16,724 nt of DNA from Ramicandelaber brevisporus (lineage: Eukaryota; Kickxellomycota; Ramicandelaberales; Ramicandelaberaceae): positions 1 to 16,724 of the forward strand of contig MU603005.1 of the NCBI GenBank assembly GCA_025201865.1. Reading direction: 5' to 3'. Of the stretch, positions 8,032-16,608 are shown one piece after another; the first letter of the stretch is position 1; each line of letters begins with the position of its first letter. The notes beneath the pieces are model-generated. The model did not search any database, was not told the DNA's origin, and worked only from the letters and a program-made list of their open reading frames with translations. The translations under genes and the position numbers were made by a program.

Positions 8032-9513
8032 ATGCTTGCCAGACTTCGCGCTACCTCCACGTTGAGCAGAGCGCTGCGCACACCGCTGCGCTCGCTTGCC
8101 ACCACCTCCACTACACTCAATGCCCATGCTGCGCCGCTGCACACTCCATGGGCCAACCCATTCCCCGAACATGAGTTCCATGTCAGTCCCGAGAACGGTT
8201 TCCTCCCACGCCAAGACCCGCTCGCTGAGCTCCCCATCAAGTACGACGCAATGGAGAGCCTGCTCCAGCGCATGTCGCTTCGCCAGCCCGACGGCACTCC
8301 CGGTTTGCTGGCCACTGGCGAGTTTGGTGGTGCTGTTCTCCGCGAGCTGCCCTTTTATGATGTGTCGGATATTTCCGACCAGCGACTGCTGACTGCCTTG
8401 TTCCGTGATTTGACATTCATGGCATCTTCGTACCTGCTGGAGCCGTGCGACATCAACTATCGCCACACCGGTAGCTACGGCCTGGCCCGCCAGGTCTTGC
8501 CGCGCAACATTGCTGTGCCGCTCGAGGTTGTCGCAGCAAAGATTGGCGCCAAGCCATTCATGGAGTACGCGCTGAGCTATGCGCTGTACAACTACAAGCG
8601 TCTTGATGCCTCCAAGGGCCTCGACTACAACAATCTTGCCTTGGTTCGTGGGTTTGCCATGACACCCGATGAGTCCGGTTTCATTCTGGTCCACGTTGCC
8701 ATGGTTCGTCACTCTGGCGAGTTGGTGCGCAACGCTGTCAAGTCTTTGGATGCCGCTCGTGCTGGCGACCGCGCTGCTTTCGACGAGGCTCTGATCGGAT
8801 ACCGCACGGCTCTCGAGAATGTCAACGAGGTCATGGAGACGATGTGGAAGCGCAGTGATTCCAACGGCTATCTCGGCTTCCGCACATTCATCATGGGCAG
8901 CAAAAACCAATCCTTCTTCCCGCAGGGCATCACCTTTGAAGGCGTTGATCCAGCCACCAACCCGCGTCACTACCGCGGTGAGAGCGGTGCCAACGACAGC
9001 ATGATCCCGCTGAGCGACAACTTGTTCCAGCTGTCTGCCCTCATGCCCAGCAACCCGCTTACCCAGACCCTGCGCGACTTCCGCTCGTACCGCCCCAAGA
9101 ACCACCACGCCTTCCTCACATTTGTCGAGGAAGAGGCCCAGCGGGTTAAGGTGCGTGAGTTTGCACAGAACGATGCCAACTCTGCCGCGCTGATGCTTGC
9201 TAACCTGGACTTGATTCGCGCATTCAGACACCGTCACTGGCTGTTCACCAAAGAGTACATCATCAAGCACACGCAGCATCCAGTTGCCACCGGCGGCTCA
9301 CCAATCGTGACATGGCTGCCAAATCAGCTGGCATCTGTGCTGGAGTCAATCACGTCGATTGCCAGCACCATCAATTTCGGTAAGCTCACTCAGCAGAACC
9401 AGGCGATCGTGGATGAGATTATGCGTCGTGCCGAGGCTCAGCACCGCGTTCTTGTTCGTGAAGTCGATGATCTCAAGAAGCGCTTCCCGAACCAGGAGCG
9501 CTTTGCCCAATAA
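8032..9513 (+). CDS. BNA2: Indoleamine 2,3-dioxygenase, with likely mitochondrial presequence
   Basis: This intact, intronless 493-residue frame is a heme dioxygenase that converts L-tryptophan to N-formylkynurenine, the first step of the kynurenine/de novo NAD pathway. Family segments are in order: GFILVHVAMV (216-225), GFRTFIMG (282-289, with Arg284 matching human Arg231), GESGANDSMIPLSDNLFQL (316-334), RPKNHHAFLTFVEEEAQRVK (354-373), then RHRHWLFTKEYIIKH with His402 as the proximal heme ligand (human His346), and ATGGSPIVTW (419-428). His221 sits where human IDO1 has Ser167. The first 45 residues hold five Arg, no acidic residue and an R-S-L-A-T site, typical of a mitochondrial targeting sequence. 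Most IDOs, including yeast Bna2, are taken to be cytosolic. Codons are more C/G-ending than in neighbouring genes, suggesting high expression or a different history. The start has A at -3. The symbol is by analogy with yeast. Confidence 0.93.
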   Translation: MLARLRATSTLSRALRTPLRSLATTSTTLNAHAAPLHTPWANPFPEHEFHVSPENGFLPRQDPLAELPIKYDAMESLLQRMSLRQPDGTPGLLATGEFGGAVLRELPFYDVSDISDQRLLTALFRDLTFMASSYLLEPCDINYRHTGSYGLARQVLPRNIAVPLEVVAAKIGAKPFMEYALSYALYNYKRLDASKGLDYNNLALVRGFAMTPDESGFILVHVAMVRHSGELVRNAVKSLDAARAGDRAAFDEALIGYRTALENVNEVMETMWKRSDSNGYLGFRTFIMGSKNQSFFPQGITFEGVDPATNPRHYRGESGANDSMIPLSDNLFQLSALMPSNPLTQTLRDFRSYRPKNHHAFLTFVEEEAQRVKVREFAQNDANSAALMLANLDLIRAFRHRHWLFTKEYIIKHTQHPVATGGSPIVTWLPNQLASVLESITSIASTINFGKLTQQNQAIVDEIMRRAEAQHRVLVREVDDLKKRFPNQERFAQ

Positions 9514-10272
9514 CCACCTTCACACACTCTCTCGTTCTTTCATCCTCTCGCTGTCACTCTTTGGGACTTTTGCTCGTAGTATTTCATCACCTCGTGTGCT
9601 TTGTATCCAGCTGTCTTTCTCCTCCTTTTCTTTTTGTTTTCTTTTTCTGCTTTTTCTTTTGAACGACTGCTCTGCTTGGTTGCTAATTTGGTGGTATACG
9701 AGTTCATCTGGTATCTGGCTGGCCATGCCAATCAAGTCTGACTGCCCAGTCTTCTTTCTTAGAAAGAAGCTTCCCTTACCAGTGATCAGTGCACAAGTCT
9801 CACGATGCCTCTCACTGGAACGAGATAGCTGCCAAGGATGGCCAAGTTATTAAGCCAAGACTGTGGACACGTTCGCTGTGTCTACTCTTCCTCATCTCTC
9901 TCTCATCTTCTCTTTGTGGACGTGCTTCCTTCTTTTCTCTTTGTGTCTTTTTTTTGTTGCCTTCCTTCTTCTCTTGGCTGCAGATTTGTCGTGGTACATT
10001 CGGGTGCCTTTGAAATCCAGGAGCACGGCGGACTTGCGAGAACATTTGGCTGTGGTTTCGCCATACTACTCCATTTTTTTTGTTCCTTTACTCGATCGAG
10101 TATAAACATACACGCACACTCAATCTGCTAGATTGCAACCAGGTAGATCACCTGATTACTACTCTTTGTCTGCCTCTATAGAAGAAACAGCAACACAGCA
10201 CAAAACAACACAAAACGACAGCTCCCAGTTACATAGCCACTACATAGCCCGCCTGGCAACCAGTAACCGAAC
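9514..10272 (+). promoter_or_regulatory. Intergenic region: dioxygenase 3' end and channel-gene promoter
   Basis: About 760 bp without a supported gene. The first ~150 bp is CT-rich and should contain the dioxygenase 3' untranslated region; no AATAAA was seen. A long pyrimidine-rich run spans about 9880-9980, ending in an acceptor-like GGCTGCAG. A TATA box lies at 10101, about 170 bp before the next ATG. The leader (10180-10272) is CA-rich and AAC-rich. Confidence 0.55.
10089..10107 (+). promoter_or_regulatory. 14-bp perfect palindrome overlapping a TATA box (CSC1-type channel gene)
   Basis: TACTCGATCGAGTA (10089-10102) is a perfect 14-bp inverted repeat, and its last two bases are shared with TATAAAC (10101-10107). 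The TATA-to-ATG spacing of about 172 bp nearly equals that of the dioxygenase gene (about 177 bp). A dimeric DNA-binding protein at this site would sit on the TATA box; this is inference. Confidence 0.5.
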
Positions 10273-13200
10273 ATGGCTAGCTTGGAGACTAGCCGCAACT
10301 TCAGCTCAGACCTGATATCAGTCTCGACCCAGGCTGCAATTGCGTGCGGTTTGAGTGTTGCAATCATATTCAGCTTCGAGTTGCTGCGCCGGAAAGATCG
10401 TCTTTGGCATTTGTACAGCGCTCGAACGAGACTGAGGTATCTGCCGACTCCAGCGCTGCCTAGGCGACCGTTTGGATGGGTTCGACCTATTATTCAGCTT
10501 GATGAGCGATTCTTTTTGACACATGTTGGGCTGGATGCCGTGATGCATTTGAGGTTTCTGCGGATGTGTATGCAAATTGTGCTGGTGGCATGTGTGATTT
10601 GTAATGTGGTGTTGCTGCCAGTAAACTATCTCAAGGGTAACAATGATCCTGTTGATAATGGAAACCATACAAGGGGTGGTAGCAACAATGGCATTGGACA
10701 CAGCTCGAATCTTCCAACTAGTCGAAGCATTCTTGGACGCGACCTGCAGTTTGATGCATCAGTTGCAGGACTAACGTTACACAACCATACTACAAACATA
10801 TGGTCTGTGCCCTTTGATGCAATGGTTGTTCCGCGGAATAACAATAGTAATTCCGATAATTCAACCGATCAGCCACAGCCACAGCCACAGCCGCAGCAGC
10901 CTGAAACACCCGAGGAAGTTGCAAGGAAAAAGGTCAGCATTCATTTGTTCAGTCTTGATCACCTTGGTAACAAATCAAATTACTTTTGGTTCCATCTCAT
11001 TTTGCTATACGCGCTCATGTTGTTTATCATGTACAAGTTGCTGAGGAACACTGTGGACTATGTGAAAATGTATGCAGACACTCTCATATCAGAATCAGTG
11101 TATGGTCAACTATCGACGAGAACTATATTGGCTGAAGATATTCCAAAGCGGCTGCGAAGTGAAACTGCATTGCTCAAATTCTTTGAGAATTTACAAGTTG
11201 GAAACGTCGAAGGAACAACGGTTGTTAGAAAGTATACAGAGTTGCAGAAAATGTTGGATAAGCGAAAGAATATCATTGACTCATTAGAAATCAACCACAT
11301 TAGTTTAGCCAGAGACTATTTGCATACACTGCAAGAAGAACTGGACACAGCAACTACTCATCAGCAGCAGATACAACAACAGCAACAACAACAACAGCAA
11401 CAGCGGCAGGCATCAAAGCATCAGAGACAGCATTCAGCCTCGCCACTTAATCCATCGGCCAATGGAGAAACTCCACATATGGATTCAATGACATCCACAT
11501 TGACAGATGGTAACAGTACAAATAGAGTCAGTGAACAATCGGCTGTTATCGATACTGAGGTGGATGGAGGTATTGAAAGAGGATATGCCGCTGCTCGATC
11601 GTATTTAATGCAATGGATTTCACAGCGCAATTTAAGAAGCATGCATTCTGGGAGAGAAGCATTTACAGCGCAATTGCAATCACAGCCAGATTCAGTTTGG
11701 ACACATTTATCAGCAGTGGATAGAAAAGAGCTGGACCGATATCAGCCACTATACAATGACATTCCTCTCATTGCACGGCCACTCAGCAGATGGCAGGGAT
11801 TCATTAATTTTTGGAGATTAATTACTAGTTGCTGTAGAAGACGATCTCAGCAGAAAGAAACAACGCGCGACAATCATCATCACCAACATCATCATCATCA
11901 TCATCAAAAACATAGATTGAGTCGACAGTCAACAGCAACGACTGCAGCAACAAACGATGTTAATAATATCAATGCCAATATTAATAATAATAAATCATCC
12001 CAACAGTGCACTATTGATAACCAGCTGAGCAAATTAGATCGAGTAGAAAAGAGACTGGAGAATTTGCGAGATTTATCTAGAATTGATAAATTATACAGAC
12101 CAACCAATGCTGCATTTATCACATTTGAAACTCAAACTGCTGCTCATTTGGCTGCACAGGCGTTTGTATTCAGCTCGCCTCATCAAATGAAACTTAGCTT
12201 GGCACCTGAGCCACGTGATGTCATTTGGGATAATTTCTTGTTTGATGAGCGAGAGAAGTTTATTCGCAAATTGGTGGTTAGATTATTCAGTTATGGATTG
12301 ATTATTGTATGGCTGATTCCTATGACACTTATTCTTGGTTTGGTATCATTGGAACAATTGAATAGAATCAAGTTTTTTGCAAATATTATTTCAAACTCCA
12401 CAATTGTTAGAAACTTCCTGCAAAACAATCTACCATCAATATTATTCTCAATGTTTATGGCACTGCTTCCAATGGTATTGATGTATATAAGTAACAGACA
12501 AGCGTTTAGATCATATTCAGAATTAGAAGAGGCTGCTCTCGAAAAACACTTATTATTCCTGTGGCTAAATGTGGTTGTGTTCTTTTGCTTAGGTACCTCA
12601 GTTGCTTATTCTCTTCTTCAGTGGGTTTTATCTCCTTTTGACATTATTGCGGAATTTACTCGTGCAATTTCTCAAAAGGCTGCCGGATTCTACATTAATT
12701 GGATCATCTATACGACCATTAGCCATTGGTTAGAACTCGCTCAAATTGGGTTTCCGTTGTTTTGGACGTGGATTGGCGATAACAGACTTAAACTCTCTAC
12801 TCCTAGAAGGACATTGCGCCATCAGAGACCGATCGCATTTACATTCTTTTATTACATGCCTGCTCATTGCATGGTATTCATCATCACTATTCTATATGCT
12901 GTCATTACTCCCCTCATCCTGCCATTCTCATTGTTGTATTTTGCAATTGGACTGTTAGTATATAAACACCAGTTTGCAGTGGTATATGTTAAGCAGTTTG
13001 AGAATCACGGTCGATTCTGGAGACATGTGATTAATAGTGTTTGTTTAGGAATGTGTGTCACTACAGCTGTATTCACCATAATTATATTCTTGAAGCAGAG
13101 CTATGTTGTTGCCGCAGCCACTCTGCCTCTATTTGTGTTAACCATCATGTATTGGCAATATATGCATGAATATTGGTGGAAGAGAATGACTTTCTTGCCT

Positions 13201-16200
13201 TTGGATAATATGGCTGTGGACATTAATAACAGTGAGGATGCTGATAATGGTGACAGTGATGGCGAACATGATGGAGGTGACGAAAATAATATGATGAATG
13301 AACATCAACATCAACATCAACAGCAGCAGCAACAGCAACGTTATGGAGAAGATGATGATGATGATGATGACATGATTGATGAGCATGGATTACGACGCAG
13401 ACGTGTTAATGAGGCTGGTGACAGCATCACTCCTAATGGCGCAGCTATCGAGCTGAATGATTTGTCCACAAATCGCCGCCTCGGTGCTTCCGCCAATGCT
13501 CGCACACAGCGTCAGCTGTACACCGAGTCTCTCAGCTCTGCCGACGGTGGCAATCCAGCCAGTGCTCACATTGTGCACAGCGATCACAGCTCACCGTCAT
13601 CAATCCATCGTCCCCGTCGACCAAGAACGCCGAGAGATGGCCAGCAGTCTTCTCCACCAGCACATTCAAGACTTGGTCGAACCAGACGAGCTATAGTTGA
13701 TTTCTTGCGGTTCAAACCGGTTCAGCGATTGATCAATCGAATTCTGTTTGAATCGCAAGTCAGTTATCGGGATGATATGATGCACTATGCATTAGAGAAG
13801 CAGAAATTAAGACAACATGGTGCATTAGTTGGCGACGACATGCACGCTTCCACAGCTGCACTGTTGAATTCTGCTTCACCTGTGGCTCACTCGACCGTCG
13901 ATGTGTCCTCTTCTGCTCATCTTGAAGGATCTGCAACTCCTGCTGCCTCTGCTGTTTTTGCTGTGCCAAACGCCTCGGTCGACTCGATGCCTGTATTGAC
14001 CAATGTCAGTCCATCCACAGCGCAGCATCCCGCATCAGCTTCTCATGGGCCAGACCGTCGTACATCCAGTCCATATGCTGCTGCATTGGCTGGAATGGGA
14101 TTCCCCACTCCCAGTTCAGTCCACTGGCGTCCTCAGGACCAGCTACATCAGCGTCAAGCCTCTTCTACTGCCGATGCTGACGAAGAACTCCGTGACGAGG
14201 CATCTCGTCTGATGAGCACATCCATTCTCACTGGTAGCTCTGCATTAAGACTCTCTCGCCAACTAGGCAAGAGCCGATCAATGCGCCAGAAATCTGGCCA
14301 CAGTCAATCAATGTCACTCTCTGCGGTCGATACAAAGTCACTGCCAACATCACCGCTGGTCTCTGCCTCCACTGTTGACTTGCTGCAATCTGAGCACAAT
14401 CCACTGAGCCCAATTGCCGAGGTCAGCTCTGTTATCATCAATGTGCAGCCACTGTCCGATGTTCATACCACTGTTCCATTGAAGGCTGCTGATGGCCCAG
14501 GTCTCAACTGCTCATCAGTGCAGCAGCGGATGGCAGCGGCCGGCTCCACTCTGCATCTGCCTCCAGCTGATCTTCAGGTACAACAAGACTCAATGATCCT
14601 GTATCAGACCTATCTGCATCCAAAGCTGGTTCTTCCTCTCAACAGCACATTGCTTCTGCCAAGCGATCCACTACGCACAAGATTTGATGCTGAAACCGAC
14701 TGTGCTGTTATTGACTTCCCGCTCTATTCAACACGGTCTCCACTGTATCGTGATGCACAGGAACGCTGTCAGGCTCTCAAGCGCTATATGGCTAACTTGC
14801 AATCTGGCGACACTGCAGTACCAGTTGTTGACTCTTCAACTCCTCCTGTGAAATCAGATGGTGTGCTACATGTTCCGGAATCCAAACCATCCCAACGGTC
14901 CATTGAGAGTGGCTTGCGCCAGGTTGCTCGTGAATACGGCTTCGTGTTTGACGATTCTGATACCACAGCACCTGGCTCACGTCCAGGCGCTGCCACTGCC
15001 GGGAAACAAGTTGGTCCATCGTCCAAAGGCAGCACATTCCGCCTCATTCCATTGCCACAGGCACCTGTATCGCGTGGTAGCTCTCGTGGACACAATGACG
15101 ATATTGAAGATAACCCATTGGATCCGAACAATGACCGTCTCGATCTTGGCCAAGCTGGTCAATTGGGCACAATTGTGGCGACTATCAGCGGCAGCACTGG
15201 TCACATTCATGGATTGACAAGAGTGCGCTCGCATGCTGGCGTGTCAGTGGCATCCAATGTGCCAGAGCCCACAGCAACTTCAGCAACAATTGGCACAGTC
15301 TTGAGCACTCAAAATGACACTCTGCTCACGCCACTGTCCGTGATTGGCCCACGACCACGCACGCCAAATCGATCCCTGCCTGGTGTCACCAACACACCTT
15401 CATCATCGTCTGGTAAGCGCGTTATCCATGTCAGCAATAGTATCTCCGTCCATGGCACTGATCTTTCGCAGCGACTTCCCACACCAACAGTTGGTCTCGG
15501 CTTGAGAATTGCCTCCAACACTGCTACTGAGAGTTGGGATCAACTCCAGCCTCGTATCTACACCGCAGTGCCGTCAGCCAGCAATGCCAGTATCAAGAAG
15601 GGACATGCTCGCCATTCATCTCATGTTTCACAGCAGCGTCCGACTCACATGCGCTCTTCGCCACTTGTTCGTATCCAGTCGAACGAGGTTGCTGTACCGT
15701 CGCCTCCACCACTACCATTGACCAAAGTGCCGTTGGTCCAAGTTGAAGATGCCGATTCTGTCTCTGATGAAGCCTACTCATCTACTTGGCCAACCGATAG
15801 AACCGCTCCTGCTGGCGCTGCAGCTATCATAATGGCAGCACGCAACAGCGCCATGGTATTGTCTAACCAGCATCATTTGTCATCGAGTGACGAAGACAAC
15901 AATCCACTATCGTCATTACAAGAACAACAACAGCAACAACAACATCAGCTTCCACGTGAGTCTCAAGCATCAATGGCCACGATTCTGCACAACAAGCGTC
16001 CTCAAATTGCTCGCTCAGCCAGTAGTGGATTCGCAATTGATGCATCATTGCGTGGCTCTGGCGGCCGTCTGGGTACGTTTGCACTGTCGTCGGCCGCACC
16101 TCAAACGCCACTATCGGCTCGCGGCGTCCGTCGTGCTGTTACTCGCTATCCATCCAACTACATGCGTCCTGGCGCTGCGCTGACGCCAGATGGCAGTATT

Positions 16201-16608
16201 GCACCAGTGTTGGGTACGTCTCGATCCGACTTGTATCAAGGCATTGGAAATGATGACGATGATGATGACGATGATGACGAAGTAATTATCGCTGGTGATC
16301 ACGCTGCCAATCCGTCTGATGACTTGTACTACTCAACCACAGATAGTAGTGATGATGACAATAATGGTGATATTGATAGTGCAACTGCCGTGCCAAGGGC
16401 ACACGCTGGCGCGAGGAGATCAACTATCACCGGAGTGCGTCATCTGCCGTCCACAGGCAATCTGCGCCAACGCACTGCAAGGTGGTTCTTCAATCGTAAT
16501 CGCCGTTCGCGCCGCGGCACTCTCGACTCAGCACGTGCGCTTGAAGATGGTACAGCTCAAGCCAACTTCGAAGAACAAAATGCCTCCAATGTTAATGCAA
16601 CTGCCTAA
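10273..16608 (+). CDS. CSC1: CSC1/OSCA/TMEM63-family osmosensitive cation channel with very long C-terminal tail
   Basis: This intronless frame of 2111 residues starts with a good context (AAC before ATGG). A first membrane segment lies at about 17-38, followed by the family motif RPFGWVRPIIQLDERFFLTH and GLDAVMHLRFL; further segments lie at about 96-117 and 236-257. The cytosolic Phm7-type region (260-665) contains TNAAFITFETQTAAHLAAQAF and APEPRDVIWDNFLFDE. The RSN1/DUF221 7-TM core covers about 667-965, including HGRFWRHVINSVCLGM. Such proteins are stretch- or hyperosmolality-gated, calcium-permeable channels in plasma or internal membranes. YLHPKLVLPLNSTLLLPSDP near 1446 resembles the conserved C-terminal motif of fungal homologues, but sits about 470 residues beyond the last helix. 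Gln, His, Asn and Asp runs, and a basic C-terminus (RTARWFFNRNRRSRRG), fill the tail. Typical fungal members have roughly 780-1200 residues. The family assignment is firm; orthology with yeast CSC1 was not tested. Confidence 0.9.
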   Translation: MASLETSRNFSSDLISVSTQAAIACGLSVAIIFSFELLRRKDRLWHLYSARTRLRYLPTPALPRRPFGWVRPIIQLDERFFLTHVGLDAVMHLRFLRMCMQIVLVACVICNVVLLPVNYLKGNNDPVDNGNHTRGGSNNGIGHSSNLPTSRSILGRDLQFDASVAGLTLHNHTTNIWSVPFDAMVVPRNNNSNSDNSTDQPQPQPQPQQPETPEEVARKKVSIHLFSLDHLGNKSNYFWFHLILLYALMLFIMYKLLRNTVDYVKMYADTLISESVYGQLSTRTILAEDIPKRLRSETALLKFFENLQVGNVEGTTVVRKYTELQKMLDKRKNIIDSLEINHISLARDYLHTLQEELDTATTHQQQIQQQQQQQQQQRQASKHQRQHSASPLNPSANGETPHMDSMTSTLTDGNSTNRVSEQSAVIDTEVDGGIERGYAAARSYLMQWISQRNLRSMHSGREAFTAQLQSQPDSVWTHLSAVDRKELDRYQPLYNDIPLIARPLSRWQGFINFWRLITSCCRRRSQQKETTRDNHHHQHHHHHHQKHRLSRQSTATTAATNDVNNINANINNNKSSQQCTIDNQLSKLDRVEKRLENLRDLSRIDKLYRPTNAAFITFETQTAAHLAAQAFVFSSPHQMKLSLAPEPRDVIWDNFLFDEREKFIRKLVVRLFSYGLIIVWLIPMTLILGLVSLEQLNRIKFFANIISNSTIVRNFLQNNLPSILFSMFMALLPMVLMYISNRQAFRSYSELEEAALEKHLLFLWLNVVVFFCLGTSVAYSLLQWVLSPFDIIAEFTRAISQKAAGFYINWIIYTTISHWLELAQIGFPLFWTWIGDNRLKLSTPRRTLRHQRPIAFTFFYYMPAHCMVFIITILYAVITPLILPFSLLYFAIGLLVYKHQFAVVYVKQFENHGRFWRHVINSVCLGMCVTTAVFTIIIFLKQSYVVAAATLPLFVLTIMYWQYMHEYWWKRMTFLPLDNMAVDINNSEDADNGDSDGEHDGGDENNMMNEHQHQHQQQQQQQRYGEDDDDDDDMIDEHGLRRRRVNEAGDSITPNGAAIELNDLSTNRRLGASANARTQRQLYTESLSSADGGNPASAHIVHSDHSSPSSIHRPRRPRTPRDGQQSSPPAHSRLGRTRRAIVDFLRFKPVQRLINRILFESQVSYRDDMMHYALEKQKLRQHGALVGDDMHASTAALLNSASPVAHSTVDVSSSAHLEGSATPAASAVFAVPNASVDSMPVLTNVSPSTAQHPASASHGPDRRTSSPYAAALAGMGFPTPSSVHWRPQDQLHQRQASSTADADEELRDEASRLMSTSILTGSSALRLSRQLGKSRSMRQKSGHSQSMSLSAVDTKSLPTSPLVSASTVDLLQSEHNPLSPIAEVSSVIINVQPLSDVHTTVPLKAADGPGLNCSSVQQRMAAAGSTLHLPPADLQVQQDSMILYQTYLHPKLVLPLNSTLLLPSDPLRTRFDAETDCAVIDFPLYSTRSPLYRDAQERCQALKRYMANLQSGDTAVPVVDSSTPPVKSDGVLHVPESKPSQRSIESGLRQVAREYGFVFDDSDTTAPGSRPGAATAGKQVGPSSKGSTFRLIPLPQAPVSRGSSRGHNDDIEDNPLDPNNDRLDLGQAGQLGTIVATISGSTGHIHGLTRVRSHAGVSVASNVPEPTATSATIGTVLSTQNDTLLTPLSVIGPRPRTPNRSLPGVTNTPSSSSGKRVIHVSNSISVHGTDLSQRLPTPTVGLGLRIASNTATESWDQLQPRIYTAVPSASNASIKKGHARHSSHVSQQRPTHMRSSPLVRIQSNEVAVPSPPPLPLTKVPLVQVEDADSVSDEAYSSTWPTDRTAPAGAAAIIMAARNSAMVLSNQHHLSSSDEDNNPLSSLQEQQQQQQHQLPRESQASMATILHNKRPQIARSASSGFAIDASLRGSGGRLGTFALSSAAPQTPLSARGVRRAVTRYPSNYMRPGAALTPDGSIAPVLGTSRSDLYQGIGNDDDDDDDDDEVIIAGDHAANPSDDLYYSTTDSSDDDNNGDIDSATAVPRAHAGARRSTITGVRHLPSTGNLRQRTARWFFNRNRRSRRGTLDSARALEDGTAQANFEEQNASNVNATA
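11366..11408 (+). repeat. Poly-glutamine-coding tract inside the channel's cytosolic domain
   Basis: A CAA/CAG-mixed run encodes about 14 residues of almost pure Gln (QQQIQQQQQQQQQQQR type). It lies in the linker between the second membrane segment region and the soluble domain's last strand, where family members usually have a compact fold. Confidence 0.85.

Noticed and set aside
8023-9279. A 418-codon open frame on the minus strand opposite the dioxygenase
   Set aside because: The plus strand encodes an unmistakable indoleamine 2,3-dioxygenase. The antisense frame is open because sense codons complementary to stops (TTA, CTA, TCA) are rare in this C/G-ending gene; its translation shows no recognisable family.
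10143-10181. Possible leader intron (AG/GTAGAT to CTATAG) before the channel gene
   Set aside because: Only 39 nt long, shorter than usual spliceosomal introns, and it does not affect the coding frame; cannot be supported without cDNA.
1040-16608. A functional gene cluster around tryptophan catabolism
   Set aside because: Neighbours are an F-box protein, an endosome adaptor and an ion channel; no other kynurenine-pathway enzyme, transporter or cluster regulator is present.
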